38,697 nt of DNA, taken from positions 1 to 38,697 of the forward strand of contig CAZSWR010000027.1 in NCBI GenBank assembly GCA_964610885.1. Reading direction: 5' to 3'. The notes below the pieces were generated by a model, which ran no database searches, was not told where the DNA came from, and worked only from the letters and a program-made list of their open reading frames with translations. Origin of the DNA: CAZSWR01 sp964610885 (GTDB lineage Bacteria > Bacteroidota > Ignavibacteria > Kapaibacteriales > UBA2268). The translations under genes and the position numbers were made by a program. Shown piece after piece: positions 8,190-15,954 of this stretch (its first letter is position 1; each line of letters opens with the position of its first letter).

Positions 8190-8300
8190 ACCCTCAACCC
8201 TCAAATCCCTTTCTCCCAAAGGGCGAAAGGGACTTCCATCCAACAAAACACATTTTCTTACTCCCTTCTCACGTCTGGAGAAGGGCCGGGGATGAGGGTA
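8190..8300. repeat. MITE-like inverted-repeat element, about 110 bp
   Basis: The ends are complementary (ACCCTCAA near 8190 and TGAGGGT near 8299). Two internal stems follow: CCCTTTC with GAAAGGG (about 8207-8231), and CCCTTCTC with GAGAAGGG around a 7-nt loop (8263-8285). It has no coding capacity. From memory, similar GAGAAGGGCCGGGGATGAGG text recurs between genes in many bacteria. Confidence 0.5.
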
Positions 8301-8441
8301 TTGCAAATATGTCAAATTTTAATGAACAATTTGGGATAAAACAAAACACAGTGTACGTCAGCGCGCGCGCCTACAAAAATAATCCTACTGGTTAACCCAT
8401 AGGGCGATATTGGCTTTATCTAATACATCTTCGCAGCCCAT

Positions 8442-8472
8442 TTTGAATATTAAAAATAATTCATTATATTTG
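8442..8472 (+). promoter_or_regulatory. Perfect Bacteroidota-type promoter of the acyl-CoA ligase gene
   Basis: TTTG at 8442-8445, exactly 19 nt, then TATATTTG at 8465-8472: a full match to the Bacteroidota -33/-7 consensus. Transcription would start near 8479, about 100 nt before the ATG at 8582. Confidence 0.65.
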
Positions 8473-8581
8473 TAACTTAAAACGGATACGATATTTAAAG
8501 TCATATTGTTACGTTAAAATAATTCTTTAACTCTATCGCTTATCTGTGCAAAGTGTGAAAACAAATAGGACTGGAATAAAT

Positions 8582-10387
8582 ATGAGATTCAATACAATAC
8601 CGGAAATGTTCCACAAGCTGTGCAACAAGTATTCAGAGGACAGGGTGGCGATTATGTATAAATCCGACGGGGTTTATTGTTCGATGACCTTCGGCGAATT
8701 ACGCTACAAAGTCGAGACATTTGCCATGGGACTGCTCGAGATGGGCGTCCGCACAAGCGATAGGGTCGGGTTGGTCTCCGAAAACAGGGTCGAATGGATT
8801 ATTGCAGATCTGGCTCTATCGATAGTTGGGGCCGTCAGCGTTCCCGTTTTCCCCACTCTTACGTCGAAGCAATTAACTTATATTTTCCAAAACTGCGAAG
8901 CCCACGCGATAATAGTCTCGAACGACTTCCAGCTGAGGAAAGTGCTCGAATGCAAATCCGAATTGCGTTCGTTGCACCATTTGGTTGTGATGAACGATTC
9001 GTTCTCCACCGACGACCTGGCAGTGCGTTCGATGGCAAGCGTGATGAAACGCGGCGCCGATTTGCGCGACGACGAAGACAGGCGCTCGATTATCGACAAT
9101 CGAATCTCGAAAGTGGCTCCCGAAATGTTGCATACGATTATCTACACCAGCGGAACGACCGGAGACCCCAAAGGCGTCATGCTGACGCACCACAACATTT
9201 CGTCGAACGTAGCAGCCGTGCAGGAGGCAATTAGCTTCACCGATGAGGACACTTTCCTTTCGTTCCTGCCGCTCTGCCACGCCTACGAACGCTCAACCTC
9301 ATATTATGCCGGATTCAGCGTGGGGGCGGTTCTGGCGCTGGCCGAATCCGTCGATTCGGTCAAGACAAATATCGTCGAGGTGCGGCCAACCATTATGACA
9401 GTCGTTCCGAAACTGCTCGAAATGCTCAAGAAAAAAATCGTGCTTTCGATGGAAAAGGAACCCGGCTTCAAACGCAAATTCTTCCAATGGGCCGTTAACA
9501 CAGGTGTCAAATACGTCCACGCTAAGCACGACGGGCGCATTCCATTCGGTTTGCAGAGCAAGTACAACATTGCCGATAAATTCATTTTCTCCAAAATTCG
9601 CGAAGTGCTCGGCGGGCGAATGCGTCTCTTCGCCTCGGGCGGCGCCGCGATGCCGGTCGATGTCGGCGAGTTCTTCCTGGCGGTGGGCATCACAACCGTG
9701 GAGGGATACGGCCTGACCGAAGCCTCGCCCATTGTTTCGCTATTGCGCGAGGACTCTCTCGAAATCGGGACGATCGGCCGTCCAATGTGCAACCTGGAAA
9801 CGAAAATCGCCGAGGATGGCGAACTGCTCGTGCGCGGGCCAAGCATTATGAAGGGATACTGGAACGACCCACAGGCCACAAACGAGGCCATCGACGAGGA
9901 AGGATGGCTCTACACGGGCGACATCGTTACAATGACCGAGCGTGGCAACTTGAAGATTACTGACAGAAAAAAGAATATCATCGTCAACTCCGGCGGGAAA
10001 AATATCGCTCCGCAACCAATCGAATCGCTTCTGTCGCAAAGCATCTTTGTGGATTCAGTCTATTTAGTCGGCGAACAACGCGATTTCCTTACCGCACTGA
10101 TCATTCCCGATTTCGACCGATTGAAAGACCTTGCGGCGAACCTCGGAATCAAATATTCATCGGTCAATGAGCTGACACTGCACCCGCAAGTGATCGCAAC
10201 AATCCAGAAAGATTTGGACCGTTTCCAGAGCGATCTGGCAAAATACGAACGAGTGAGGAAATTTGCACTGCTCGCGCAACCATTCTCCATGGAAGCGGGC
10301 GAGCTAACCCCGAAGATGAATATCCGCCGCCACGTCGTGGAACGCAAATATTCAGCCCTGATCGACCAGCTTTACGATATGAAATAG
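8582..10387 (+). CDS. Long-chain fatty acid--CoA ligase (AMP-forming)
   Basis: 601 residues from ATG 8582; an in-frame GTG 36 bases upstream is less likely because the family begins near the Met-Arg-Phe-Asn start. It activates fatty acids to acyl-CoA through an acyl-AMP intermediate. The motifs are clear: the P-loop-like YTSGTTGDPKGVMLTH (about residues 187-202), the adenylate-binding GYGLTEASP (about 376-384), WLYTGDI (about 441-447) and the hinge/C-terminal signature TDRKKNIIVNSGGKNIAP (about 460-477). Length and motif spacing match the bacterial long-chain FadD15/FAA-like group, cytoplasmic or membrane-peripheral. It is monocistronic, with a perfect promoter upstream and a hairpin repeat directly downstream. 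The exact chain length is not visible from the sequence. Confidence 0.93.
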   Translation: MRFNTIPEMFHKLCNKYSEDRVAIMYKSDGVYCSMTFGELRYKVETFAMGLLEMGVRTSDRVGLVSENRVEWIIADLALSIVGAVSVPVFPTLTSKQLTYIFQNCEAHAIIVSNDFQLRKVLECKSELRSLHHLVVMNDSFSTDDLAVRSMASVMKRGADLRDDEDRRSIIDNRISKVAPEMLHTIIYTSGTTGDPKGVMLTHHNISSNVAAVQEAISFTDEDTFLSFLPLCHAYERSTSYYAGFSVGAVLALAESVDSVKTNIVEVRPTIMTVVPKLLEMLKKKIVLSMEKEPGFKRKFFQWAVNTGVKYVHAKHDGRIPFGLQSKYNIADKFIFSKIREVLGGRMRLFASGGAAMPVDVGEFFLAVGITTVEGYGLTEASPIVSLLREDSLEIGTIGRPMCNLETKIAEDGELLVRGPSIMKGYWNDPQATNEAIDEEGWLYTGDIVTMTERGNLKITDRKKNIIVNSGGKNIAPQPIESLLSQSIFVDSVYLVGEQRDFLTALIIPDFDRLKDLAANLGIKYSSVNELTLHPQVIATIQKDLDRFQSDLAKYERVRKFALLAQPFSMEAGELTPKMNIRRHVVERKYSALIDQLYDMK

Positions 10388-10409
10388 GCAAAAGGAAAAT
10401 CCGAATTCC

Positions 10410-10551
10410 AGGAAAGTGGCACTACCATTTGGAATGGTAGTGCCACTCTATCTTCATATATTTCATTTATTTACATTCCCCTCCTTGCCAAGGAGGGGTG
10501 CCCGAAGGGCGGGGGGGGGGTATCAAAGATATTGAACCTGCGGAAGGTTTA
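10410..10551. repeat. 140-bp hairpin repeat element, copy A
   Basis: It begins with a perfect 14-bp stem and 3-nt loop (10416-10446: GTGGCACTACCATT, loop TGG, AATGGTAGTGCCAC). An AT-rich stretch, a CCTTGCCAAGG palindrome, a GGTGCCCGAAGGGCG word, a G10 homopolymer (10511-10520) and a GAACCTGCGGAAGGTT word follow. Copy B, 35720-35858, has the same parts in the same order. It sits just after the acyl-CoA ligase stop and may act as transcript 3' end or stabiliser, but there is no T-tract. Confidence 0.75.
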
Positions 10552-10674
10552 GGCACAAATCATCTGCACCTTTGATTAACCTGATTAAATTAATTAAAAT
10601 GGAAAAGAAGAAATTTCGGCACGAAATCATAGCAATCAGAATAATCATCTATATCAGCGGTTCAGACATTCTTC

Positions 10675-10700
10675 GGACGGGTTAGGAACCCGCCCCTACA
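10675..10700 (-). repeat. GTAGGGG-type palindromic repeat (reverse orientation)
   Basis: GGACGGGTT, loop AGG, AACCCGCCC, then CTACA; the same family as 37042-37067 and, inverted, 7859-7883. Confidence 0.7.
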
Positions 10701-10801
10701 TTTTTCACATGATTCAATCACATAATCAAACGAATCAAATTAATCACAGTTCAGACAATCACCACATCATCACATCATCACATCATCACATCACCACATC
10801 A
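10701..10801. repeat. AATCA-phased repeat block plus 8-bp tandem repeat
   Basis: Starting with TTTCACAT, AATCA words recur at about 9-bp intervals (10724-10748), followed by CAGTTCAGACAATCA. The 37121-37187 block is nearly the same and also follows a GTAGGGG palindrome. Here it runs into a tandem array of ATCATCAC (about 10766-10797, four units, the last imperfect). The rest of 10552-10847 has no gene. Confidence 0.7.
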
Positions 10802-10847
10802 GCTAATCCTCCAGCCACTTGCACATCTCTGATAAGTCGTGTAGTTG

Positions 10848-10878
10848 AAAAAAAAGGCACCACTCGATTTGTGGTGCC
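10848..10878 (-). terminator. thrS: Rho-independent terminator of thrS
   Basis: Read on the minus strand: GGCACCAC, 7-nt loop, GTGGTGCC, then eight Ts (plus-strand stem 10856-10863 and 10871-10878; A8 at 10848-10855). It lies 45 bases past the thrS stop. Confidence 0.9.
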
Positions 10879-10923
10879 TCTTACTAAATAATAGCTGTAA
10901 CGCTTCTATTTTCTTGTAATATA

Positions 10924-12849
10924 TTAGACTTGGGGCGCTTCGTTGATTGATTTGAAGAGTTCAATCAATTCGTCGATTGTTTTCGTGCCGATGACGCCTT
11001 TGCCGTGTTCGCGAATCGAAACGGAATTCGCTTCGACTTCCTTTTGCCCGATAATCAGCGAGTAGGGAATCTTGGCCTGCTCGGACTCGGCAATTTTGCG
11101 ATTGATCTTTTCGTTACGAGTATCGATGCTCACGCGGAAACCGAGTTTGTCCAATTGCTTGTAGAGCGCGGTCGCGAATTCGAGCTGTACTTCGCCGATT
11201 GGCAAGACGCTGGCCTGCACCGGCGCAATCCAGAACGGGAAGTTCCCTGCGAAGTGTTCGATAAGGATCGAAAGGAAGCGCTCCATCGAGCCAAAGGGCG
11301 CACGATGGATGATGACAGGGCGATGCGGAGCGTTGTCCGGCCCGATGTATTCGAGTTGGAAGCGTTCGTTCATCACGTAGTCCACCTGCACGGTGCCGAG
11401 TTGCCATTTGCGGCCGATTGCATCGCGCACGATGAAATCAAATTTGGGGCCGTAGAATGCTGCTTCGCCGATGCCGATGAAGTAATCGAGGCCCATTTCG
11501 TCGGCCACTTCTTTGATCTCTCGTTCGGCCTGATCCCACATCTCGTCCGTTCCGGCGTATTTTTCTTTGTTTTCGGGGTCGCGGAACGAAAGGCGTGTCT
11601 TGACGGGCATTCCAAACGTCTTGAAGACTAACTGTGTGAGTTCGATTGCGTTTTGCAATTCGGACTTCAATTGGTCGTGCGTGCAATAGATGTGTGCATC
11701 GTCTTGGGTGAATCCACGGACGCGCGAAAGGCCCGAAAGCTCTCCTGACTGTTCGTAGCGGTAAACCGTTCCGAATTCGGCAAGGCGCAGCGGCAGGTCG
11801 CGGTACGAACGCGGCTTGCTGGAATAGATCTGGTGGTGGTGCGGGCAGTTCATCGGTTTCAGCATGTATTCTTCCTCTTCGATGGACATTGGCGGATACT
11901 GCGATTCCGAATAATATGGGTAGTGCCCCGATGTTTTATATAGATTCAAATTTCCGATATGGGGAGTGATCACCTCGACGTAGCCGCGGCGGAGCAATTC
12001 GGCGCGAATAAATTCTTCGAGCTTGCGGCGCAGCAGTGTGCCTTTCGGAAGCCAGACGGGCAGTCCGACGCCAATTGCTTGGCTGATCATAAAGAGTTCG
12101 AGTTCTTTGCCGAGCTTGCGGTGGTCGCGTTTCTTGGCCTCTTCGAGCATAGTGATGTGTTCGTCGAGTTGGCTTTTCTTCGGGAACGATACGCCATAGA
12201 TGCGTGTCATCATTTTCCGTGACGAATCGCCGCGCCAGTATGCTGCGGAAACCGAAAGCAGTTTCATGTTCTTCAGCAGCGAGGAGTTGGGAACGTGGGC
12301 GCCGCGGCAAAGGTCAGTGAAAGTGCCTTGGCGGTAGAAAGTGATTTCTTCGTCTTTAAGGCCATCGAGCAGTTCGAGTTTGTATTCGTCGCCTACCTTG
12401 CGGAAGTACTCGACAGCGTCGTCCCAATTCATTTCTGTGCGGCAATAGTCTGAGTTGGTCTTTGCAAGCTCTTGGATTTTCCTTTCGATTGCGGGGAAAT
12501 CGTCGATAGAGATGGATTTGCCTTCGGGCAGATCCACGTCGTAGTAGAAGCCGCTTTCGATGGACGGCCCGATGCCGAATTTTGTGCCCGGATAGAGTGC
12601 TTGGATTGCTTCGGCCATCAGGTGGGCAGACGAATGCCAGAATATATCTTTGCCCTCGTCGTCGTCGAAAGTTACGATTTTGACCAAAGCATCTGTATCA
12701 ATAGCCCTCGAGAGGTCTCTTTTTTCACCGTTAACAATTACACCGAGCGCTTCGCGCGAAAGCCTTTCGGAAATTGATTTTGCAATTTCGAGTCCGGTCG
12801 TTCCCTGTGGATATTCTCGGGCATCGCCGTTCGGAAACGTGATTTTCAT
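10924..12849 (-). CDS. thrS: Threonyl-tRNA synthetase
   Basis: 641 residues, the normal full length. It charges tRNA-Thr with threonine in the cytoplasm. Order seen: TGS domain (1-62); editing/SAD domain (about 65-225) with HSSAH (His72, His76) and the TDLCRGAH motif, which together form the zinc/editing pocket; class II catalytic core (about 240-535) with MNCPHHH (zinc-ligand Cys), TSGHYPYY, motif 2 RYEQSGELSGLSRVRGFTQDD in shortened form around SGLSRVRGF, and motif 3 around GSMERFL; and an anticodon-binding domain to the end. The start is ATG 12849 with an AAGGA about 8 nt before it. It is a single gene with a strong terminator. No T-box-like leader was recognised in the 417-bp upstream spacer. 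Confidence 0.97.
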   Translation of the reverse strand: MKITFPNGDAREYPQGTTGLEIAKSISERLSREALGVIVNGEKRDLSRAIDTDALVKIVTFDDDEGKDIFWHSSAHLMAEAIQALYPGTKFGIGPSIESGFYYDVDLPEGKSISIDDFPAIERKIQELAKTNSDYCRTEMNWDDAVEYFRKVGDEYKLELLDGLKDEEITFYRQGTFTDLCRGAHVPNSSLLKNMKLLSVSAAYWRGDSSRKMMTRIYGVSFPKKSQLDEHITMLEEAKKRDHRKLGKELELFMISQAIGVGLPVWLPKGTLLRRKLEEFIRAELLRRGYVEVITPHIGNLNLYKTSGHYPYYSESQYPPMSIEEEEYMLKPMNCPHHHQIYSSKPRSYRDLPLRLAEFGTVYRYEQSGELSGLSRVRGFTQDDAHIYCTHDQLKSELQNAIELTQLVFKTFGMPVKTRLSFRDPENKEKYAGTDEMWDQAEREIKEVADEMGLDYFIGIGEAAFYGPKFDFIVRDAIGRKWQLGTVQVDYVMNERFQLEYIGPDNAPHRPVIIHRAPFGSMERFLSILIEHFAGNFPFWIAPVQASVLPIGEVQLEFATALYKQLDKLGFRVSIDTRNEKINRKIAESEQAKIPYSLIIGQKEVEANSVSIREHGKGVIGTKTIDELIELFKSINEAPQV

Positions 12850-13266
12850 TCTTCAATCCTTGATGAGTTTGCAAAGAAACAAATATGCCGTTCGGAAATT
12901 CCTACTTGAACAAAATGCAAATTACGACTTTTTTTCAACTAATGAAAGTTTTGTTGAAAAAGGCATTCGCAGCCGATTGGTTAATATTTGAAAGGAAAAA
13001 AGAAGCTTGCCTCCCGCTGGGGAATCTCGGGGTGGGCTTGTAGGTGTGTCGGTCCGCACAAAGAGATCGTACCGTTTTTCTTTTTTTGCGTGAGTTCTTC
13101 AAATCGATGATTTGCTTTTGACCGGCATCCGGCGCTGTCCCAATAAACTTTTCTTGGATTTAATAAAGAAATAATTTATTTTGCTATATACACAAATCTG
13201 CACCCCCAAAAATTGTGGATGCGTATAAGATAGAATAATACCATTTCATACCAAAAGGCTACAAAA
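12850..13266. other. Divergent intergenic spacer
   Basis: It separates thrS from the T9SS gene at 13267. No gene was seen. A GC-rich island (about 13005-13075) containing a CGGGGTGGG-like word resembles fragments of the intergenic repeats. The rest is AT-rich and must hold the promoters of both genes, but I see no clean consensus. Confidence 0.5.
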
Positions 13267-15540
13267 ATGAAGAGAATCATCCTGTTGTTGTTTTTGATTT
13301 CCGGCGTCCTTTCGGCGCAGGACCTAAGCCAAAAGTGGCTGTTTTCCGGCCTGACCGACTACGCTGACCTAAATACACTGATAAGCCCATCGGGGAAGTA
13401 CATTTATGTATATGATTACTACAATCATAAGTTGGTCAATTTGGAAACCCAAAAGGTAGAGTATGTTTATTATAATAAAGAAGGGTTAAATACCCCAGTA
13501 GCCTTCCTTAATTCTGATTATGAAATTCTTCTTCGGGGAGCCGATGTTTTGGGAACTCTGAATTTCCAAACTGGCCAACTCAAGAAATTCGATGTACAGC
13601 ATAATTTTGGTGACATCGTATTATGCTCGCTTTCTCCGAATGCCGACACCGTCGCCTTTGCTTACTATTATTGTTGGGATGGGTATGGGTACAATAAATA
13701 TGTAAATTACAGCTATGGAGTGTTCATAAAAGACCTGAAAAACAATAAAGAAGAATTTTTTGAAGATTCAACTTATACTATTCCCGCCTACTCTTCTTAC
13801 ACGCATTATGGATATGCAGATTTTGTAGCATTGGCACCTTCGGGCGATAGAATCGCTGTCTATAACATTTACGAATATGATTCGACCTATGTAAATATAT
13901 ACGAATTAAAGGATTTGAAGAAAGGGGCGCTCCAGTGCCGGATTCGCGTTGATTCGCTCCGGGGCACGACTGGGTTGGCCTTTACTCCGGATTCGAAACA
14001 CGTACTGACCACTCACGACAATGGGAAAATGATTCAATGGAATGCATCGAGTGGCCAGTGCGAATCCATCGATAGGCCGCACGATACAACTATTTCTTTT
14101 CAGGATATTCGAATTAGAGATAGTATTGTAAGGATTCTATACAAGGATAGGAACATTTGGTGGTCCGAAGATGACGTTTACAAACACGACACAATCTTAC
14201 GCTATAACTTCATCTCCCGCAAGGTTGTTGATTCGGTTGCTATTGGCCAATCTCGTTATTATACAGTCGATACCAATTTGCGCTATTCAACAGGAATTAG
14301 TAAAAAAGGGGATATTGTTCTTCACGACTTAGCGGCCAATACGAGCGTGAACATATCCGAGAAGTATTATATTTCTCCAGTCAATGCTTTCTATTGCCAT
14401 AATAATAAGATTTTTTCTCATTCTTCCGATTCAAATCTGGTTAATCTCCGCTCGCTATATTATGTGCGCGTTCTCGATGGCATTAGTTATCCTGATAACT
14501 CGAAAATAATCCATTCGCACAATGGGAAGTATTATATAATCATATCCGACAGTAGCTTAAGAGTATTCGATTGTGCTAAGAAGGAGATTATTTGGGCATA
14601 CCAAAGGCCCAATTGCTTCTACGAAAAGGTTGCTTGCTTTTCGCAGGACGATGCTTCTATATGGGTTGTAATGGATACATTAAAGATTAATCAATTCTCT
14701 ACAACCGACGGAATGTTGATGAATACTGTAAGATTCAAGGATACAAAGGATTCATTGGTCCGAGAAATCAGTTTCATCGAACCAAGATCCGACAATCAAG
14801 AACTGCTCGCAGAGCTATGGATATCAAATACAAACACAGAAAAATACTATTCATACTCTGCTTGTATTGGACTTGATGGCACATACACAAGAAACGAGTG
14901 GAATTATTTCTTTTCACATCTTGGGTTTGTTGCGATGAGCTACATTGACGATAACCATCTACTTTATAGGATCGAATCACCTTTTGACCATTCCAATCAC
15001 TGGTATTGTATTGGGCGCGAAAGTATGGATACTCTTTTTGAATACAGAACATCACAAAATTTTAAAAGGTCCGAAAAGCTGTCCACCTGCACCGAATCGA
15101 AGGAACTCAAAGGATTCTTCCTTTCAAATAGGGCCGGCGACATTGCTTTCTATCGCTATGACAGCCCCGATCCGATTTGGCAAACTTCCTTGGGGTGGCC
15201 AATTGTGGGCGTTGTCCTGAGGACGGACACAAAAGAGCTGCTCGTCGCCTCGGTCGATGGATCCATTCGCTGCTATAATGCCAGAGACCTCATTAAATTC
15301 CTTCCCACGGAAGAAGAGATGGAATTGGATACCGAGGGCAGTTGTTTCTGTCCCAATCCAGTTGGTGATTTCATCCGATTCCGGCCGGGAGTGCAGTCCG
15401 GGACTGTCAGGATTGTCAATACTCTTGGAATCGAAGTCTTAGCCATGCCGTATGCCGAAACTCTGTACGTAGGCGAATTGCCCCAAGGTGTCTATTTCCT
15501 CCAGATTAATGGCAGGGCATTCAAATTTGTGAAGAAGTGA
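13267..15540 (+). CDS. Secreted beta-propeller-like protein with T9SS sorting domain
   Basis: 757 residues from ATG 13267. An N-terminal signal peptide (MKRIILLLFLISGVLSAQ) is followed by a long beta-rich region (about 20-690) with recurring WD40/YVTN-like strands such as SPSGKYIYVYD, SPNADTVAFAYY and TPDSKHVLTTHDNGKMIQWN, consistent with one or two beta-propellers. The last 65 or so residues form a T9SS type A sorting domain (CPNPVGDFIRF start, TVRIVNTLG, LPQGVYFLQI, final FKFVKK). By family it is exported through the type IX system and probably attached to or released from the cell surface. The middle is AT-richer than the two ends, an uneven composition seen in fast-evolving surface proteins. 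Substrate or partner unknown. Confidence 0.85.
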   Translation: MKRIILLLFLISGVLSAQDLSQKWLFSGLTDYADLNTLISPSGKYIYVYDYYNHKLVNLETQKVEYVYYNKEGLNTPVAFLNSDYEILLRGADVLGTLNFQTGQLKKFDVQHNFGDIVLCSLSPNADTVAFAYYYCWDGYGYNKYVNYSYGVFIKDLKNNKEEFFEDSTYTIPAYSSYTHYGYADFVALAPSGDRIAVYNIYEYDSTYVNIYELKDLKKGALQCRIRVDSLRGTTGLAFTPDSKHVLTTHDNGKMIQWNASSGQCESIDRPHDTTISFQDIRIRDSIVRILYKDRNIWWSEDDVYKHDTILRYNFISRKVVDSVAIGQSRYYTVDTNLRYSTGISKKGDIVLHDLAANTSVNISEKYYISPVNAFYCHNNKIFSHSSDSNLVNLRSLYYVRVLDGISYPDNSKIIHSHNGKYYIIISDSSLRVFDCAKKEIIWAYQRPNCFYEKVACFSQDDASIWVVMDTLKINQFSTTDGMLMNTVRFKDTKDSLVREISFIEPRSDNQELLAELWISNTNTEKYYSYSACIGLDGTYTRNEWNYFFSHLGFVAMSYIDDNHLLYRIESPFDHSNHWYCIGRESMDTLFEYRTSQNFKRSEKLSTCTESKELKGFFLSNRAGDIAFYRYDSPDPIWQTSLGWPIVGVVLRTDTKELLVASVDGSIRCYNARDLIKFLPTEEEMELDTEGSCFCPNPVGDFIRFRPGVQSGTVRIVNTLGIEVLAMPYAETLYVGELPQGVYFLQINGRAFKFVKK

Positions 15541-15896
15541 CGGCAGTCGTTTGAAGCACTGTATCAATATTTGAGTATTGAAGGCATCAGTATAGCTTGG
15601 CAAGGCATACTTATTTGCCCGCTGCCATCTTTGCGCTCGGCCTATTGGGTTACCAGGTTTTTGAAAAAGTATTTTATGGAAGGAGTGGGGCTTGCCCGCT
15701 GGGGCACATCAACGACTTACACGGATCTATATACCCCCTAAACCCTATACCCTATACCCGTGCTTCCATATATCTTGACTATTTCTGGCAGGCTCTTAGT
15801 CTGATAGTTGGGCTATTGGATTGCTTCGCATCGCTCAATTCGTTATAGCGTCGGACTTGGAAAACAAACTGGCAGTCGCCAAGTTTTTTCATTTCG
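15541..15896. other. Intergenic region with decayed repeat fragments
   Basis: No credible gene. Words such as TGGGGCTTGCCC (15686-15697) and TTGAAAAAGTATT (15662-15674) match pieces of the MITE-like family at 22.7 and 31 kb, so this seems to be a degraded copy. Two CCCTATA units lie near 15740-15755. Confidence 0.5.
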
Positions 15897-15928
15897 TTTG
15901 CTTTTCTTCTTTTTTATTGATATATTAT
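15897..15928 (+). promoter_or_regulatory. Putative promoter of the kinase-receiver operon
   Basis: TTTG at 15897-15900, 20-nt spacer, TATATTAT at 15921-15928 (TAnnTTTG with two mismatches). The ATG at 15955 follows closely. Confidence 0.4.
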
Positions 15929-15954
15929 GATTTGACTTAATTGAATGGTTCGGT

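Larger units (their letters stand above)
7778..8441. other. Repeat-rich intergenic region
   Basis: No believable gene. It holds a stretch rich in CAAGTAG/CTACTTG words (7790-7850), two GTAGGGG-type palindromes (7859-7883, 7980-8002), one copy of a GGCTCATCGCT phrase (7884-7908) also found at 29532 and 36865, and an inverted-repeat element at 8190-8300. A GCGCGCGCGC run lies near 8360. Confidence 0.6.

Noticed and set aside
7965..8339. A 124-codon plus-strand frame after the IS element
   Set aside because: It runs through two repeat elements and has no domain or consistent composition; open only because of the repeats.
10741..10801. CRISPR-like regular repeats
   Set aside because: The unit is only 8 bp with no spacers; a simple tandem repeat.
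12850..13000. A T-box leader for thrS
   Set aside because: No T-box core or terminator hairpin upstream of the start; T-boxes are not typical of this phylum.
15597..15848. An 83-codon frame between the second T9SS gene and the kinase
   Set aside because: It covers degraded MITE-like text and shows no family features.
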